Source: Desulfosporosinus metallidurans (GTDB lineage: Bacteria; Bacillota; Desulfitobacteriia; Desulfitobacteriales; Desulfitobacteriaceae). From it: DNA of 64,000 nt. The position numbers were made by a program, and so were the translations under genes. Positions 1-8,806 of the stretch are shown one piece after another (the stretch's first letter is position 1; every line of letters begins with the position of its first letter). Location: NCBI RefSeq assembly GCF_001936615.1, contig NZ_MLBF01000012.1, forward strand, positions 1 to 64,000. The letters run 5' to 3'. Under the pieces are notes generated by a model, which searched no databases, was not told the origin of the DNA, and saw nothing but the letters and a program-made list of their open reading frames with translations.

Positions 1-9
1 ATATTTTTA

Positions 10-1104
10 ATGACCAAGCTTTTTGAATTTCCTAATGGTCAGAAATTAGGGGATTTTTCATTTGAGGAAGAGGACAAAAGTTTTATCACAGTACTTGATG
101 AGCATCCTGAAATCAAGACACTATTGGAACGGAGGCATCTTTACCCTGAGGCTTTGACGATTAATGAGGTAAATCCTATACTTCATGTCATGATAGAAAG
201 CATTATTGAAAACCAGCTGCAAAGCCAAGCAGAGGTACAAGAAATCTATTACAAATTACAGAAAGAAGAGAGCCTCACTCCTCATGCTGCTCGAGCTTGT
301 ATCGCCAACGTATTCCTGCATGATTTCTCAGCTGTTTTAACTGAGCACAAACCATTCGACCAGGAATCTTTTGTTCGTCGTCTAAGTTTAATCGGAACAG
401 ATGTTAGTAACCTTGGCAGAAACGATCGATGCCCATGCGGAAGCGGTGCAAAGTTTAAACGCTGCTGTTCTCCCTATGCCGAAGCCTTTATCGTTTCCCC
501 ACTTACGGGAAGAATGGACTTGGGATATGGATCATATATCTTTGATACGCCCGAAAATATTGAGGACCCCCTCGATCCAATTTTTCAACTAGAAGCACGC
601 TATCACATCGCTAAGTATATGAACACTCATAAGGACTTAGACGGTGCCGTTAAAGTACTAAAAGAAAATATCACCCAAGCCGAATTTTATGACGGAGGAA
701 ACTTTTTGGAAAATGCTTGGCAGGATTATATGTCATTTTGTCAAAACCACGAGCAACTTGCCCAAGAATTTTTCAAAGCATCTGAACATCTGATTTTACT
801 AACCGATGATGACGAAGAAAAAGGAACTCTAATCTGCGATAAGGCAGATTTTCTCGCCCAAATGGGAAATATGGAGGCCGCAGAGGCAGAATACACACGT
901 CTCTTCAGCTCTCTACCAAAATTTCATTTCGGTCGCTACCGCTATGCTTTAATGCTCAGTGACAATGATCGGGAAGATGATGCCATTAAAGCCCTAACTG
1001 ATCTGCTTAGTTTGAAGGATATCGATGATCAAAGCCATGAAGAAGCATTGACTCTCCTCGAAGTTTTAGGAGGAGATACCTCAGAATTTGAATATCTGTA
1101 TTAA
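10..1104 (+). CDS. SEC-C motif protein with TPR-like C-terminal half
   Basis: A 364-residue protein with a zinc-binding SEC-C motif at about residues 135-152 (GRNDRCPCGSGAKFKRCC), the CxCx(8)CC pattern found at the SecA C terminus and in YecA-like proteins. The acidic N-terminal part has no recognised domain. After residue 190 the sequence is helical and TPR-like (HIAKYMNTHKDLDGAVKVL, then further A/L-rich pairs). SEC-C tails bind zinc and often ribosomes or SecB; the specific role here is unknown. The ATG at 10 has no stop codon before it in the window, so the true start may lie upstream. Confidence 0.75.
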   Translation: MTKLFEFPNGQKLGDFSFEEEDKSFITVLDEHPEIKTLLERRHLYPEALTINEVNPILHVMIESIIENQLQSQAEVQEIYYKLQKEESLTPHAARACIANVFLHDFSAVLTEHKPFDQESFVRRLSLIGTDVSNLGRNDRCPCGSGAKFKRCCSPYAEAFIVSPLTGRMDLGYGSYIFDTPENIEDPLDPIFQLEARYHIAKYMNTHKDLDGAVKVLKENITQAEFYDGGNFLENAWQDYMSFCQNHEQLAQEFFKASEHLILLTDDDEEKGTLICDKADFLAQMGNMEAAEAEYTRLFSSLPKFHFGRYRYALMLSDNDREDDAIKALTDLLSLKDIDDQSHEEALTLLEVLGGDTSEFEYLY

Positions 1105-1160
1105 ACACAGCATACCGTAGAAAAGCAAATGGTGGACAAGCAATTGGACGCAGGACTCCT

Positions 1161-1478
1161 CTACTCTTCTCCCTCCCCAGTATTGGGTACCAAACTCTTC
1201 TTGATATTCCGGATACCACCACGCGGATCCGAAACATCTCCTTGATACCGTGGGATGACATGAACATGCAAGTAAAAGACCGTTTGCCTTGCGGCTGCTC
1301 CTACATTAACTCCGACATTGTATCCATCGGGGTGGAACCGCTTATTCAGCTCCTCTATCACTTCTTCAACTAACTTCCAGATGCTCATAATTTCTTCCTG
1401 GGTCGTTTCAGAAAGACTTGCAAGATGCCTCTTCGGGATAATTAAAAAAATCATGCGCCTGGCACTCGGGCCACGTTC
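1161..1478 (-). pseudogene. HIT-family hydrolase, N-terminal part missing
   Basis: The frame carries the C-terminal two thirds of a HIT (histidine triad) nucleotide hydrolase: IIPKRHLASL, then the catalytic HVHVIPRYQGD with the HxHxH-like triad, then a DPRGGIR tail typical of the family. Family members run about 130-140 residues and begin with a CxxC zinc motif and a strand before the IIPKRH segment; about 40 residues are missing. The frame is closed by TAG at 1479-1481, only 20 bp after the selO stop. The ATG at 1454 has no ribosome binding site. I read it as a 5'-truncated remnant, although expression of a short form cannot be excluded. Confidence 0.65.
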
Positions 1479-1498
1479 CTATGGATAATGCTTCTATA

Positions 1499-2974
1499 TC
1501 AGGTACCGCAAAAGGTTCGGTAAGGATGGGTTGGTGGTGCAGGCAGTGTGGAGTAATCAGCCTGTTCGGGGGAGTACGCGTAGGGGCTTGAAAGAACATC
1601 AAGAAGCCGCTCCATCACGCTGTAGTCTCCTTCTTTCACTGCGGCTTCTAGTACGGCTTCTACCCGATGGTTGCGAGGGATTAGCGCAGGATTGCTGTTC
1701 CTCATCAAAAGATGTGAGGAGGCTTTCGGTTCCTGCTGCCTGCCTAGTCTCGCCTGCCACAGCTCATGCCACTGAGTAAATTCTGTGATGCCAAACAGGA
1801 CCGTATCTTCCGGGTTATCAGACGTTAATGCGCGGAAGGTATTGGTATAGTCCGCACGATACTTCTGCATCATACTGAGCAGCCCTTCAATAAGGGATTC
1901 ATCCTGTATCTCTTCGTTAAATATTCCTAGTTTGGCTCTCATTCCCGCGAGCCAATTAAGGTGATACAACTCAGTAAAATCTGAAAGCGCATCCTGGGCC
2001 AGTTTGACAGCCTGCTCCTGATCAGCATGCAGCAGTGGCAATAGGGTTTCCGCAAATCGCGCGAGATTCCACCCGGCAATATGCGGTTGATTACCATAGG
2101 CATAGCGGCCATGAAGGTCAATGGAACTGAATACCGTGGCCGGGTCATAGGCATCCATGAAGGCGCAAGGACCATAGTCAATGGTTTCTCCACTAAGGGC
2201 CATGTTGTCGGTGTTCATCACCCCGTGAATAAAGCCAACCAGTTGCCATTTGGCAATCAGTACTGCCTGACGCTTGAGCACTTCCTGAAGTAGCAAAAGA
2301 TAGCGGTTCTCAACATCGTCAACGTCTGGAAAATGTCGTTGCAATGTATAATCAGCCAGAACTCGGAGATCCTTAACAGTGCCCCATTTTGAAACGTATT
2401 GAAAGGTGCCGACGCGCAGATGACTGGCAGCCACGCGGGTCAGAATTGCACTAGGCAGCTCGGTATCGCGGATGACTGACTCACCGGTTGTCACCACTGC
2501 TAGGCTGCGGGTGGTAGCAATACCCAGCGCATGCATTGCTTCGCTGATGATGTATTCGCGCAGCATCGGTCCAAGTGCCGCTCGACCATCGCCCCCGCGG
2601 GAGTATGGCGTTCGACCTGAACCCTTGAGCTGAATATCAACCCGCTCACCTAGGGGAGTGATCTGCTCTCCAAGCAGCAGAGCCCGGCCATCCCCTAACA
2701 TGGTAAAATGCCCGAATTGATGCCCCGCGTAAGCCTGAGCAAGAGGCAATGCGCCTTCAGGAATTTGGTTGCCAGCAAGCACCGCTACACCATCTTCGCC
2801 TTGCAGCACCTGGACGTTCAACCCCAGGGATGTTGCCAACGGATCATTGAGAATGATCAACTTTGGTGAGCGTACAGGGATTGGGTTAAGAGTGGTAAAA
2901 AATGATTTTGGGAGACGAGCATAACTGTTGTCTAAGTTCCATCCTGTTTTGATTATTGAATTTCCCTTTGTCAT
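1499..2974 (-). CDS. selO: Protein adenylyltransferase SelO (YdiU family)
   Basis: A 491-residue full-length SelO/YdiU pseudokinase; E. coli YdiU is 478. The family transfers AMP from ATP to Ser/Thr/Tyr of proteins in redox stress. Visible are the glycine-rich [20 protein letters not shown] segment, [20 protein letters not shown], the [19 protein letters not shown] active-site segment with the metal-binding D, and a C-terminal FCGT, where eukaryotic homologues carry selenocysteine and bacterial ones cysteine. The start is ATG at 2974, with AAAGGAG seven bases upstream. It is monocistronic and abuts the HIT remnant. Confidence 0.93.
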   Translation of the reverse strand: MTKGNSIIKTGWNLDNSYARLPKSFFTTLNPIPVRSPKLIILNDPLATSLGLNVQVLQGEDGVAVLAGNQIPEGALPLAQAYAGHQFGHFTMLGDGRALLLGEQITPLGERVDIQLKGSGRTPYSRGGDGRAALGPMLREYIISEAMHALGIATTRSLAVVTTGESVIRDTELPSAILTRVAASHLRVGTFQYVSKWGTVKDLRVLADYTLQRHFPDVDDVENRYLLLLQEVLKRQAVLIAKWQLVGFIHGVMNTDNMALSGETIDYGPCAFMDAYDPATVFSSIDLHGRYAYGNQPHIAGWNLARFAETLLPLLHADQEQAVKLAQDALSDFTELYHLNWLAGMRAKLGIFNEEIQDESLIEGLLSMMQKYRADYTNTFRALTSDNPEDTVLFGITEFTQWHELWQARLGRQQEPKASSHLLMRNSNPALIPRNHRVEAVLEAAVKEGDYSVMERLLDVLSSPYAYSPEQADYSTLPAPPTHPYRTFCGT

Positions 2975-3272
2975 CGTATCTCCTTTTCTGCTTTTGTTTT
3001 TTTGTATCCTAGTTTTTCCTTTTACATAAAATAAAAATCATAGGCATTCTATGATTTTCTTAGTATCTACTTTCTATACCAACACAAGGCAACCCCTTTT
3101 AGTGTGTCTACTTCTGCCGAGTTATTATACCCTTCCACATTGAAATAATCCAAGTTTTACGAACACTTTGGGCCTAACAAGTCTTGCTAGGTTAATGATA
3201 AAATCTTCGTGACAGAAGTGATATAATAAATATACTAGATATAACGCTTAATGAATGGAAGGAGGCGGTGTT

Positions 3273-3677
3273 ATGGAGCAACCGTCTATGGTAGACAGAT
3301 ATAAGTCGCTAATGGTTGATTTTATTATTATATTGGAAATCACAATACTACTTATGCATTCACCGTCTTACCTGGTCAAATTCATTGCTATATTCATCCC
3401 ACTGGTTTATTTCCCTATTCTCCACACTCTTTTGAGCCGTAGCATTGGTGATATAGTTTCCAAGTTAAAGGTCGTTGACCAACAAGGCAATAAAATAGGC
3501 TTCTGGCTAGCCTTGAACAGATTCTTCTGGGTATTTAAGTGTTCTATTTTTGCTTTATTATTTAGTAACCTGTTATTTATGTTTTTTATCCTTTTCCCAG
3601 GCACATTAAAAAATATTACAGAAGTTTCATTTGACTATGAAGGGGAGAGCAAGACCTATTTAGTAAAAACAAGTTAA
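3273..3677 (+). CDS. RDD-family small membrane protein
   Basis: About 134 residues with three or four hydrophobic segments. The N-terminal DRYKSLMVDFIII and the central SIGDIVSKLKVVDQQGNKI followed by ALNRFFW fit the RDD family (conserved Arg, Asp, Asp), membrane proteins mostly of unknown role, some linked to ion exchange. The upstream in-frame ATG at 3255 lies inside the ribosome binding sequence (AAGGAGGCGG), so the ATG at 3273 is the better start. A TATAAT at 3222-3227 could be the -10 box, though no good -35 is seen. It stands alone between selO and a Uma2 gene. Confidence 0.7.
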   Translation: MEQPSMVDRYKSLMVDFIIILEITILLMHSPSYLVKFIAIFIPLVYFPILHTLLSRSIGDIVSKLKVVDQQGNKIGFWLALNRFFWVFKCSIFALLFSNLLFMFFILFPGTLKNITEVSFDYEGESKTYLVKTS

Positions 3678-3706
3678 TGTCCCGCTAACCCTTACCAATA
3701 AGCTCA

Positions 3707-4285
3707 TCACATACCGTCAAACACTGGTTTTAAATCAATCGTGAAATCCGGAAAAACAGATAATTGCACTTTATCTTCCTCAGTGTATGCTTCTGGGCGG
3801 CCGTATCGTTTGTTTTCCTGTAATGTGAACACGTTAATATATTTGCCGTCTGGTTCTACAATCCAATATTCTTTAACGCTGGCCGTTTCATACTTGTTGA
3901 ACTTGACTACCCTGTCCTGCCGAGCAGTCGATGGTGACGATATTTCAATGATCAGAGTCGGTACTCCAAAATATCCAGTTTTCCTAAGCTTGGTTTCATC
4001 ACACACTACAACAATATCCGGTTGTATAATACTTGAAATTTCATCGTCATTTTCATTGTATTCTGCCAGACATAAGTCAAAGGGTGATGCAAACACTCTA
4101 CATGGTTTACCAATCAAGTAGTTTGATATTTGCCTGTGAAGCTCACTGGATATGCTTTGGTGTTGCCATTTAGGAGCAGACTGCATATAAGGTACTCCGT
4201 CAATTATTTCCCATCGTTCATTTTCCGGCCAGGTTATATAATCAGCATAGGTATGTTTTTTATTTTCTTCCGGTAAGGACATCAC
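3707..4285 (-). CDS. Uma2-family (DUF820) restriction-fold protein
   Basis: A 192-residue protein of the Uma2/DUF820 family, which has a PD-(D/E)XK nuclease-like fold and is common as multi-copy genes of unknown role in cyanobacteria and Firmicutes. Visible are the N-terminal YADYITWPENERWEIIDGVP, the IIQPDIVVVCDE strand, LIIEISSPSTARQDR with the candidate catalytic E, and KYETASVKEYWIVEPD. The frame opens at GTG 4285; ATG 4282 is the alternative. An AAAGGGGG sits 9-12 bp upstream. A short fragment of a second Uma2 copy lies at 40858-40938. Confidence 0.85.
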   Translation of the reverse strand: MMSLPEENKKHTYADYITWPENERWEIIDGVPYMQSAPKWQHQSISSELHRQISNYLIGKPCRVFASPFDLCLAEYNENDDEISSIIQPDIVVVCDETKLRKTGYFGVPTLIIEISSPSTARQDRVVKFNKYETASVKEYWIVEPDGKYINVFTLQENKRYGRPEAYTEEDKVQLSVFPDFTIDLKPVFDGM

Positions 4286-4494
4286 ATGAACCCCCTTTCA
4301 TAACTTTCTATATAATAACATTCTTTGTGGCGCGAACTATTTCCCATATTATAACATATTTTTTTAAGAAATCTATACTCCCTAGGGTACGTTTAGTACT
4401 ACAAATTTATAGAACTCATAACCTTTCCCTCTCCTAGGACAAACACCAACTTCATTTCTTTCGCATACCACAATGCGAAAGGAGGCTGACATGA

Positions 4495-5235
4495 ATGGAA
4501 GTTTTCCTGATTAGTTTTGCCCTCTCAGTTCTTAAAGGGGTAACCTTACTCGTTTCATATATTAACAATAACTCGTTTCCACACCCTCTGAGTAAAGAAG
4601 ATGAATCACGCTACTTTCAAATCATACAGCGCGTTCATACTAACTCAGACTCAGACTCAGATTCAGACCTAGACGTGATCGACGAAGCCCTTAGGATAGA
4701 ACAGGCCCGAAACAAGTTGATCGAACACAACTTGCGTTTAGTGACCTATATCGTCGAACGATTTGGCGAAACGGAAGAAAAGAACGACGATCTGTTTTCA
4801 ATAGGAATGATTGGCTTAATCAAAGGAATTGATACCTTTAATCCGAGTATTGGAGCCAAACTGAGCACTTATGCGGGGCGCTGCATTACGAACGAGATCC
4901 TTATGTACTACCGTAAAGATAAAGGAAAGTCAGAAACGTCCCTCTTTAAGCCTATCGCGCAAGATGATAGTGGATCAGATCGTAAACGAAGAGGAGCAAC
5001 GAATTCTACTCGAAAACATTGAAAAACTCCCGATTCGATACCGTCAAGTCCTACAAATGAGATATGGTTTGCAGATAACCAACCGATTCCTGAGATGAAC
5101 AGCCCGGAGCGTTCACAACAAGAGATCGGTGATACACTTAGGATATCACGTTCCTATGTATCAAGGATAGAAAAAAAGGCCCTCCAAATGCTAATCCATG
5201 AAATGAGGGATAGTCAAGGACTCAGCCGAATTTAG
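4495..5235 (+). pseudogene. Frameshifted sigma-K-like sporulation sigma factor
   Basis: The translation matches sporulation sigma-K from the N terminus (LKGVTLLVSYINNNSFPHPL, then ARNKLIEHNLRLVTYIVERF, DLFSIGMIGLIKGIDTFNP) to region 4 (QQEIGDTLRISRSYVSRIEK). The reading frame shifts twice: frame 1 to frame 2 at about 4960-4990, and back to frame 1 at about 5068-5071. No single product joins region 2 to region 4. A GGAGG at 4481-4485 serves ATG 4491 or 4495. The coding part also contains a hexanucleotide repeat that encodes alternating Ser-Asp. It is a decayed paralogue; I infer that the working sigK lies elsewhere. Two sequencing errors are the alternative. Confidence 0.8.
4643..4672 (+). repeat. 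Hexanucleotide microsatellite (ACTCAG)n
   Basis: Three perfect ACTCAG units (4643-4660) are followed by two degenerate ones (ATTCAG, ACCTAG). They lie in the sigma-K-like frame and encode SDSDSDSDLD, a stretch between regions 1 and 2 that ordinary sigma-K does not have. Confidence 0.8.
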
Positions 5236-5245
5236 CGGCTGAGTC
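5219..5245 (+). terminator. Hairpin terminator overlapping the sigK-like stop
   Basis: A perfect 10-bp stem, GACTCAGCCG/CGGCTGAGTC, with a 7-base loop that contains the TAG stop. The downstream tail (TCTTAGCTTATTT) is only moderately T-rich. Confidence 0.6.
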
Positions 5246-5273
5246 TCTTAGCTTATTTCCCCCGGCCTCTTCT

Positions 5274-5475
5274 CTATTGATAAGCTTGGGAAGACATCTT
5301 TTTACGGAGGGATTTATCGTAACCATCTTCAGACATAAACTGTAGTGATTCACTTAACTCCTTGATTTCCGCCTGGAGTTCCAGATCATTCATCTCACAG
5401 GCCATAAGGATTCAGGGCGTTGATACTTGCTTCAAGTACTTTAACGTGTGAAGCGATCATAATATCGTTTGCCAT
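5274..5475 (-). pseudogene. Small hypothetical gene, apparently frameshifted
   Basis: Two adjacent short frames on the minus strand look like halves of one protein. ATG 5475 starts MANDIMIASHVKVLEASINALNP, which ends at TGA 5395-5397. ATG 5405 in another frame starts MACEMNDLELQAEIKELSES and continues about 43 residues to TAG 5274-5276. A one-base shift would join them into a helical protein of about 65 residues. I do not recognise the family. The rest of the 5236-5698 gap shows nothing else; no SAM or cobalamin riboswitch was recognised before the next gene. Confidence 0.4.
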
Positions 5476-5698
5476 CACCAAATTTAATGTTGTTCAATCA
5501 TTCCGATGGCTTCTCTCCCTGATGGACCCACAACTATCTTAATGATACAACTCCGATCGATATAAAAAGGCCACGGAAAAATGGAGTTTAAATAAAATCA
5601 GAGTCTATGACCAATTTGTTTGCGAAAAGGGGTAACTTAGGCTTAGAATTGAGGTTATCGGCAAACTATATTTCGATCTTTACAAGGGAGGCTAAATC

Positions 5699-7000
5699 AT
5701 GAAGAGTTTTCTAAGTTCCATTCAAGAAAGGGTTTTATTATATGATGGTTCTAAAGGGGTTATGCTCCAAAGGAGAGGTCTAACCGGAAATGAAGCTTCA
5801 GAATCGTGGAATTTATCCAATCCAGAGGAAGTAAAAAATCTATATAACGAATACCAACAAGCCGGTTCTGATGTGATTCAAACAAATACGTTTCCAGGCA
5901 ATAGAGTTACCTTAGATAAGCATGGTATAGGAGATAAAACGTATGAAGTAAACTTTGCAGGTGTGAAATTAGCCAAAGAAATAGCAAGTAGAAACACATA
6001 CGTTGCTGCTTCATTGGGTCCTACCGGTGTGTTATTAGAACCCTCCGGCAATTTAAGCTTTGATAAAGCCTATAGTATTTTCAAAGAGCCCTTAAAGGCC
6101 ATCGAAGATGCAGGTGTGGATCTTGTAAACTTTGAAACATTTGCAGATTTAAATGAATTAAGGGCAGCTATATTGGCGGCTAAAGAAACTACAAAGCTTT
6201 CTATTATTGCTTCGATAACCTTTAATGCCAATAGTCGAACGCTCTTTGGTAATTCAGCAGAGGTATGTGCTATTGTCTGTCAATCACTAGGTGTTGCTAT
6301 CGTAGGTGCTAATTGTTCAGGTGGTCCAGATAGTTTAATTGAACCCATTAAAAAAATGTATTCTGTGGCATCCATTCCTCTTTGCGTAAAGGCAAATGCC
6401 GGGATGCCTGAACTAGTGGAGGGAGAGGTAATTTATCAACAAAAACCAGAACAATTTAGTTCGTATACCAAAGAATTTGTAGAAAATGGAGTACGACTTA
6501 TTGGTGGATGTTGTGGAACTACCCCAGAATTTATTCGTGCGATTAAGAAGGACCTTGCAGAGATAGAAACTCCAGAGTTAGAGTTGAACTTTAAGCCAAC
6601 AATTGCTTCTGCCTTTAACCATCTTGTTCTTACCCAAGACAAGGAATATTCGGTTAAAAAACTTTCCCAAGATGCTGTTACAACATTAATAAACGGTGAT
6701 TTTTCTAGCTTGATTCGAGAATCTAAATCCAAACAAATTGATTACCTTTTATTAGATTTTGGCAATATCAATGTAACGTTTGATGTATGGAACTTTGCTA
6801 GCCAATTTGGGTTGTTAATCAAAAAACCAGTTATGATTAAATCCGAGTCCACGGAAATTCTCTATAAATTCCTAAGATATTATCCTGGAAAAGCCGGAGT
6901 GGTTTTATCCGATGATTCCAAACTATCTCTTTCCCAATTACAACACTATGGTGCTTTAATCGTAAATGATGCCTTGGTACCTATCGACGATTCATTTTAA
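5699..7000 (+). CDS. Homocysteine S-methyltransferase family protein
   Basis: A 433-residue protein whose first 290 residues form a homocysteine methyltransferase barrel: LLYDGSKGVMLQRRGL at the N terminus, SDVIQTNTFPGNR, AASLGPTG, and the zinc ligands in GANCSGGPDS and GGCCGTTPEF. It would move a methyl group to homocysteine or a similar thiol. The C-terminal 140 residues have no B12-binding motif; this is not full MetH, and it resembles MetH-N/BHMT-like stand-alone proteins of anaerobes. GGGAGG precedes ATG 5699 by 8 bp. Monocistronic, closed by the hairpin at 7033-7063. Confidence 0.82.
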   Translation: MKSFLSSIQERVLLYDGSKGVMLQRRGLTGNEASESWNLSNPEEVKNLYNEYQQAGSDVIQTNTFPGNRVTLDKHGIGDKTYEVNFAGVKLAKEIASRNTYVAASLGPTGVLLEPSGNLSFDKAYSIFKEPLKAIEDAGVDLVNFETFADLNELRAAILAAKETTKLSIIASITFNANSRTLFGNSAEVCAIVCQSLGVAIVGANCSGGPDSLIEPIKKMYSVASIPLCVKANAGMPELVEGEVIYQQKPEQFSSYTKEFVENGVRLIGGCCGTTPEFIRAIKKDLAEIETPELELNFKPTIASAFNHLVLTQDKEYSVKKLSQDAVTTLINGDFSSLIRESKSKQIDYLLLDFGNINVTFDVWNFASQFGLLIKKPVMIKSESTEILYKFLRYYPGKAGVVLSDDSKLSLSQLQHYGALIVNDALVPIDDSF

Positions 7001-7032
7001 ACGTTCCTATAGTATTCCTACTATAAAAAATA

Positions 7033-7063
7033 AACGTGTTTACCCCTAGTGAGTAAACACGTT
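7033..7063. terminator. Bidirectional hairpin between convergent genes
   Basis: A perfect 11-bp stem, AACGTGTTTAC/GTAAACACGTT, lies between the homocysteine methyltransferase gene (+) and nfo (-). On the minus strand the stem is followed by TTATTTTTT, so it suits nfo best. Confidence 0.7.
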
Positions 7064-7099
7064 AGCTTAAGGACGACTATGGTCTTTATGCCCGACCCA

Positions 7100-7936
7100 C
7101 TATTCCTCATACGCATCTTTCAGTAACGCTATCTCTTCAGCATGGCCCGAAATGTCGTTAGGTGTTTCAAGAAAGAACGGTAGGTGGCGGAGTTTGGGGT
7201 GATTGATAATTTGGGTGATAGCTTTCAAACCGATGGAGCCTTCACCGATTTTGGCATGACGGTCTTTATGACTGCCCTTGGGGTTCATACTGTCATTAAG
7301 GTGGATCGCCAAGAGCCTCTCTAACCTGATGACCTGATCAAAAGTATCAAGCACACCGTCAAGGTCATTAACAATATCATAACCGGCGTCATAGATGTGG
7401 CACGTATCCAAGCAAACGCCCATTTTTTCGGAGAGGTTTACACCATCCAAAATTTGCCTGAGTTCTTCAAAAGTGCGGCCAACCTCAGTGCCTTTGCCTG
7501 CCATGGTTTCAAGCAATACGGTGGTTGTCTGTCCGGGCTTTAAAAGGGTGTTAAGCTGAACTATAATCTGTCTAATACCGACCTCTGCGCCTTGTCCACC
7601 ATGGCTTCCAGGGTGGAAATTATAGAGGTTGTTCGGTAAGTATTCCATACGAACCAAATCGTCCGCCATAACTTGGGTAGCGAACTCTCTTGTTTTTTCC
7701 TCAGGGGAGCAAGCGTTGAGGGTATAGGGGGCATGAGCTAAAATCGGCACAAATTGATTTTCTTTCATAAGCAAACGTAGTGCCTCAGCATCTTTTGGAT
7801 CAATTTCCTTCGCTTTGCTTCCTCTTGGATTACGTGTGAAAAACTGAAACGTATTCGCATGTATTTTCAGGGCATCTTTACCGATAGCCTTAAATCCCTT
7901 AGAAATAGATAGATGACAACCAATTTTCAACACCAT
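7100..7936 (-). CDS. nfo: Endonuclease IV (AP endonuclease)
   Basis: A 278-residue protein matching endonuclease IV over its length; the family is 275-285. It cleaves 5' of abasic sites in base-excision repair with a three-metal zinc centre. Visible are the N-terminal [24 protein letters not shown], the metal ligands in [60 protein letters not shown] and [11 protein letters not shown] 7936 has GAAGGAT upstream. It stands alone. Confidence 0.95.
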   Translation of the reverse strand: MVLKIGCHLSISKGFKAIGKDALKIHANTFQFFTRNPRGSKAKEIDPKDAEALRLLMKENQFVPILAHAPYTLNACSPEEKTREFATQVMADDLVRMEYLPNNLYNFHPGSHGGQGAEVGIRQIIVQLNTLLKPGQTTTVLLETMAGKGTEVGRTFEELRQILDGVNLSEKMGVCLDTCHIYDAGYDIVNDLDGVLDTFDQVIRLERLLAIHLNDSMNPKGSHKDRHAKIGEGSIGLKAITQIINHPKLRHLPFFLETPNDISGHAEEIALLKDAYEE

Positions 7937-8022
7937 TATCCTTCTTTCCGATATATTGTTTCAATGCATTATATTCCCATTATCGAGTTTATTCTAATAA
8001 CAACCTAGCAGATTACTGTACT

Positions 8023-8064
8023 AAAGTAAGCCGAAAATGATGCATTTTTTCGGCTTACTTTTTA
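8023..8064 (+). terminator. Orphan intrinsic terminator
   Basis: A perfect 15-bp stem (AAAGTAAGCCGAAAA pairing with 8047-8061) has a 9-base loop and a TTTTT tail on the plus strand. No plus-strand gene ends nearby: nfo runs away on the minus strand and DUF4342 begins at 8251. Nothing else is seen in the 7937-8149 stretch. Confidence 0.7.
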
Positions 8065-8149
8065 TTGTTGCCATTATAGTCATTCAGGATGTAAAATTAT
8101 CTGAAGTAGATGGGGTCAGCAATACTAAATGTGATTCTGTGCCTTAAAT

Positions 8150-8172
8150 TTTTAATCTAATTTTAATTTTAG
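8150..8172 (+). promoter_or_regulatory. Possible OmpR-type direct-repeat box
   Basis: TTTTAAT occurs at 8150-8156 and 8161-8167, an 11-bp direct repeat about 80 bp ahead of the DUF4342-regulator-kinase genes. This spacing is typical of OmpR/PhoB-family sites. The neighbouring regulator has lost its DNA-binding wing, so it may no longer be used. Confidence 0.35.
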
Positions 8173-8250
8173 TCAAATTCTCCTTGAAGTTTTTTGGGTT
8201 AGAATTCATACATACTCAATTGCGGAACAAAAAACAAAGGAGGAAATTTT

Positions 8251-8776
8251 ATGACAACCTTAGAACAAGTGGAAAAACTATGTGCAATCCAAGGCTGCCC
8301 TAGATGCGGCAAATGGGGATTTGCTTGAAGCCATTATCTATCTGGAGAAACAGGGAAAGGTAATCGCACCGACCGGAGGCGGTTATTACAGCAGTGAAAA
8401 AGCCATAGACGCAAGCGCAGTGGCCTACAAAGAAAATTGTTGGGAGAAGCAAACTAAGAACTGCCACAGTGGCAAAGGCTTTATTTCTCTCATGAAAAAA
8501 ATAGGGGAATTTTGCTTGAAAATGATTCGCAAGGGCAATAAAAATTCCTTTGAAGTCCTCAAGGGCGAGGAAATCAAAGGTTCTTTTCCTGTCACTATCC
8601 TTGCCTTGCTGCTGATCTTCGCGTTTTGGGTTACCATTCCACTGATCATTATCGGACTGTTCTTTGGTTTGCGCTATCGTTTCAACGGGCCTGATTTTAG
8701 AAGCAACACTGTCAATGACGCGATGAATAGTGCGGCGGACGCTGCCGAAAACCTCAAGAAATCCATAAATATCTAA
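8251..8776 (+). pseudogene. DUF4342 protein with a frameshift/deletion in the UBA-like domain
   Basis: The start is clear (AAAGGAGG, then ATG 8251 giving MTTLEQVEKL), but this frame ends after 25 codons. The rest of the protein continues in another frame from about 8282 (AALDAANGDLLEAIIYLEKQG, a UBA/TS-N-like helix pair), with one transmembrane helix near residues 100-125. In family members roughly ten residues link EKL to the AALDAANGD helix; here they are lost and the frame changes. Translation from GTG 8282 could still make a 164-residue product. DUF4342 proteins commonly precede a two-component pair, as here. Confidence 0.65.
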
Positions 8777-8806
8777 GAAAAATTATTGGAAACGGCGGGG
8801 GTTTCA

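Noticed and set aside
1408-1602. 64-residue minus-strand frame overlapping selO and HIT
   Set aside because: It lies out of frame across the selO 3' end and shows no protein features; the HIT frame explains the conservation.
5560-5698. SAM or cobalamin riboswitch before the homocysteine methyltransferase
   Set aside because: None of the conserved cores of these riboswitches could be found in the leader.
8251-8300. Programmed ribosomal frameshift in the DUF4342 gene
   Set aside because: No clear slippery heptamer or stimulating structure, and codons of the linking helix appear lost, which points to deletion.
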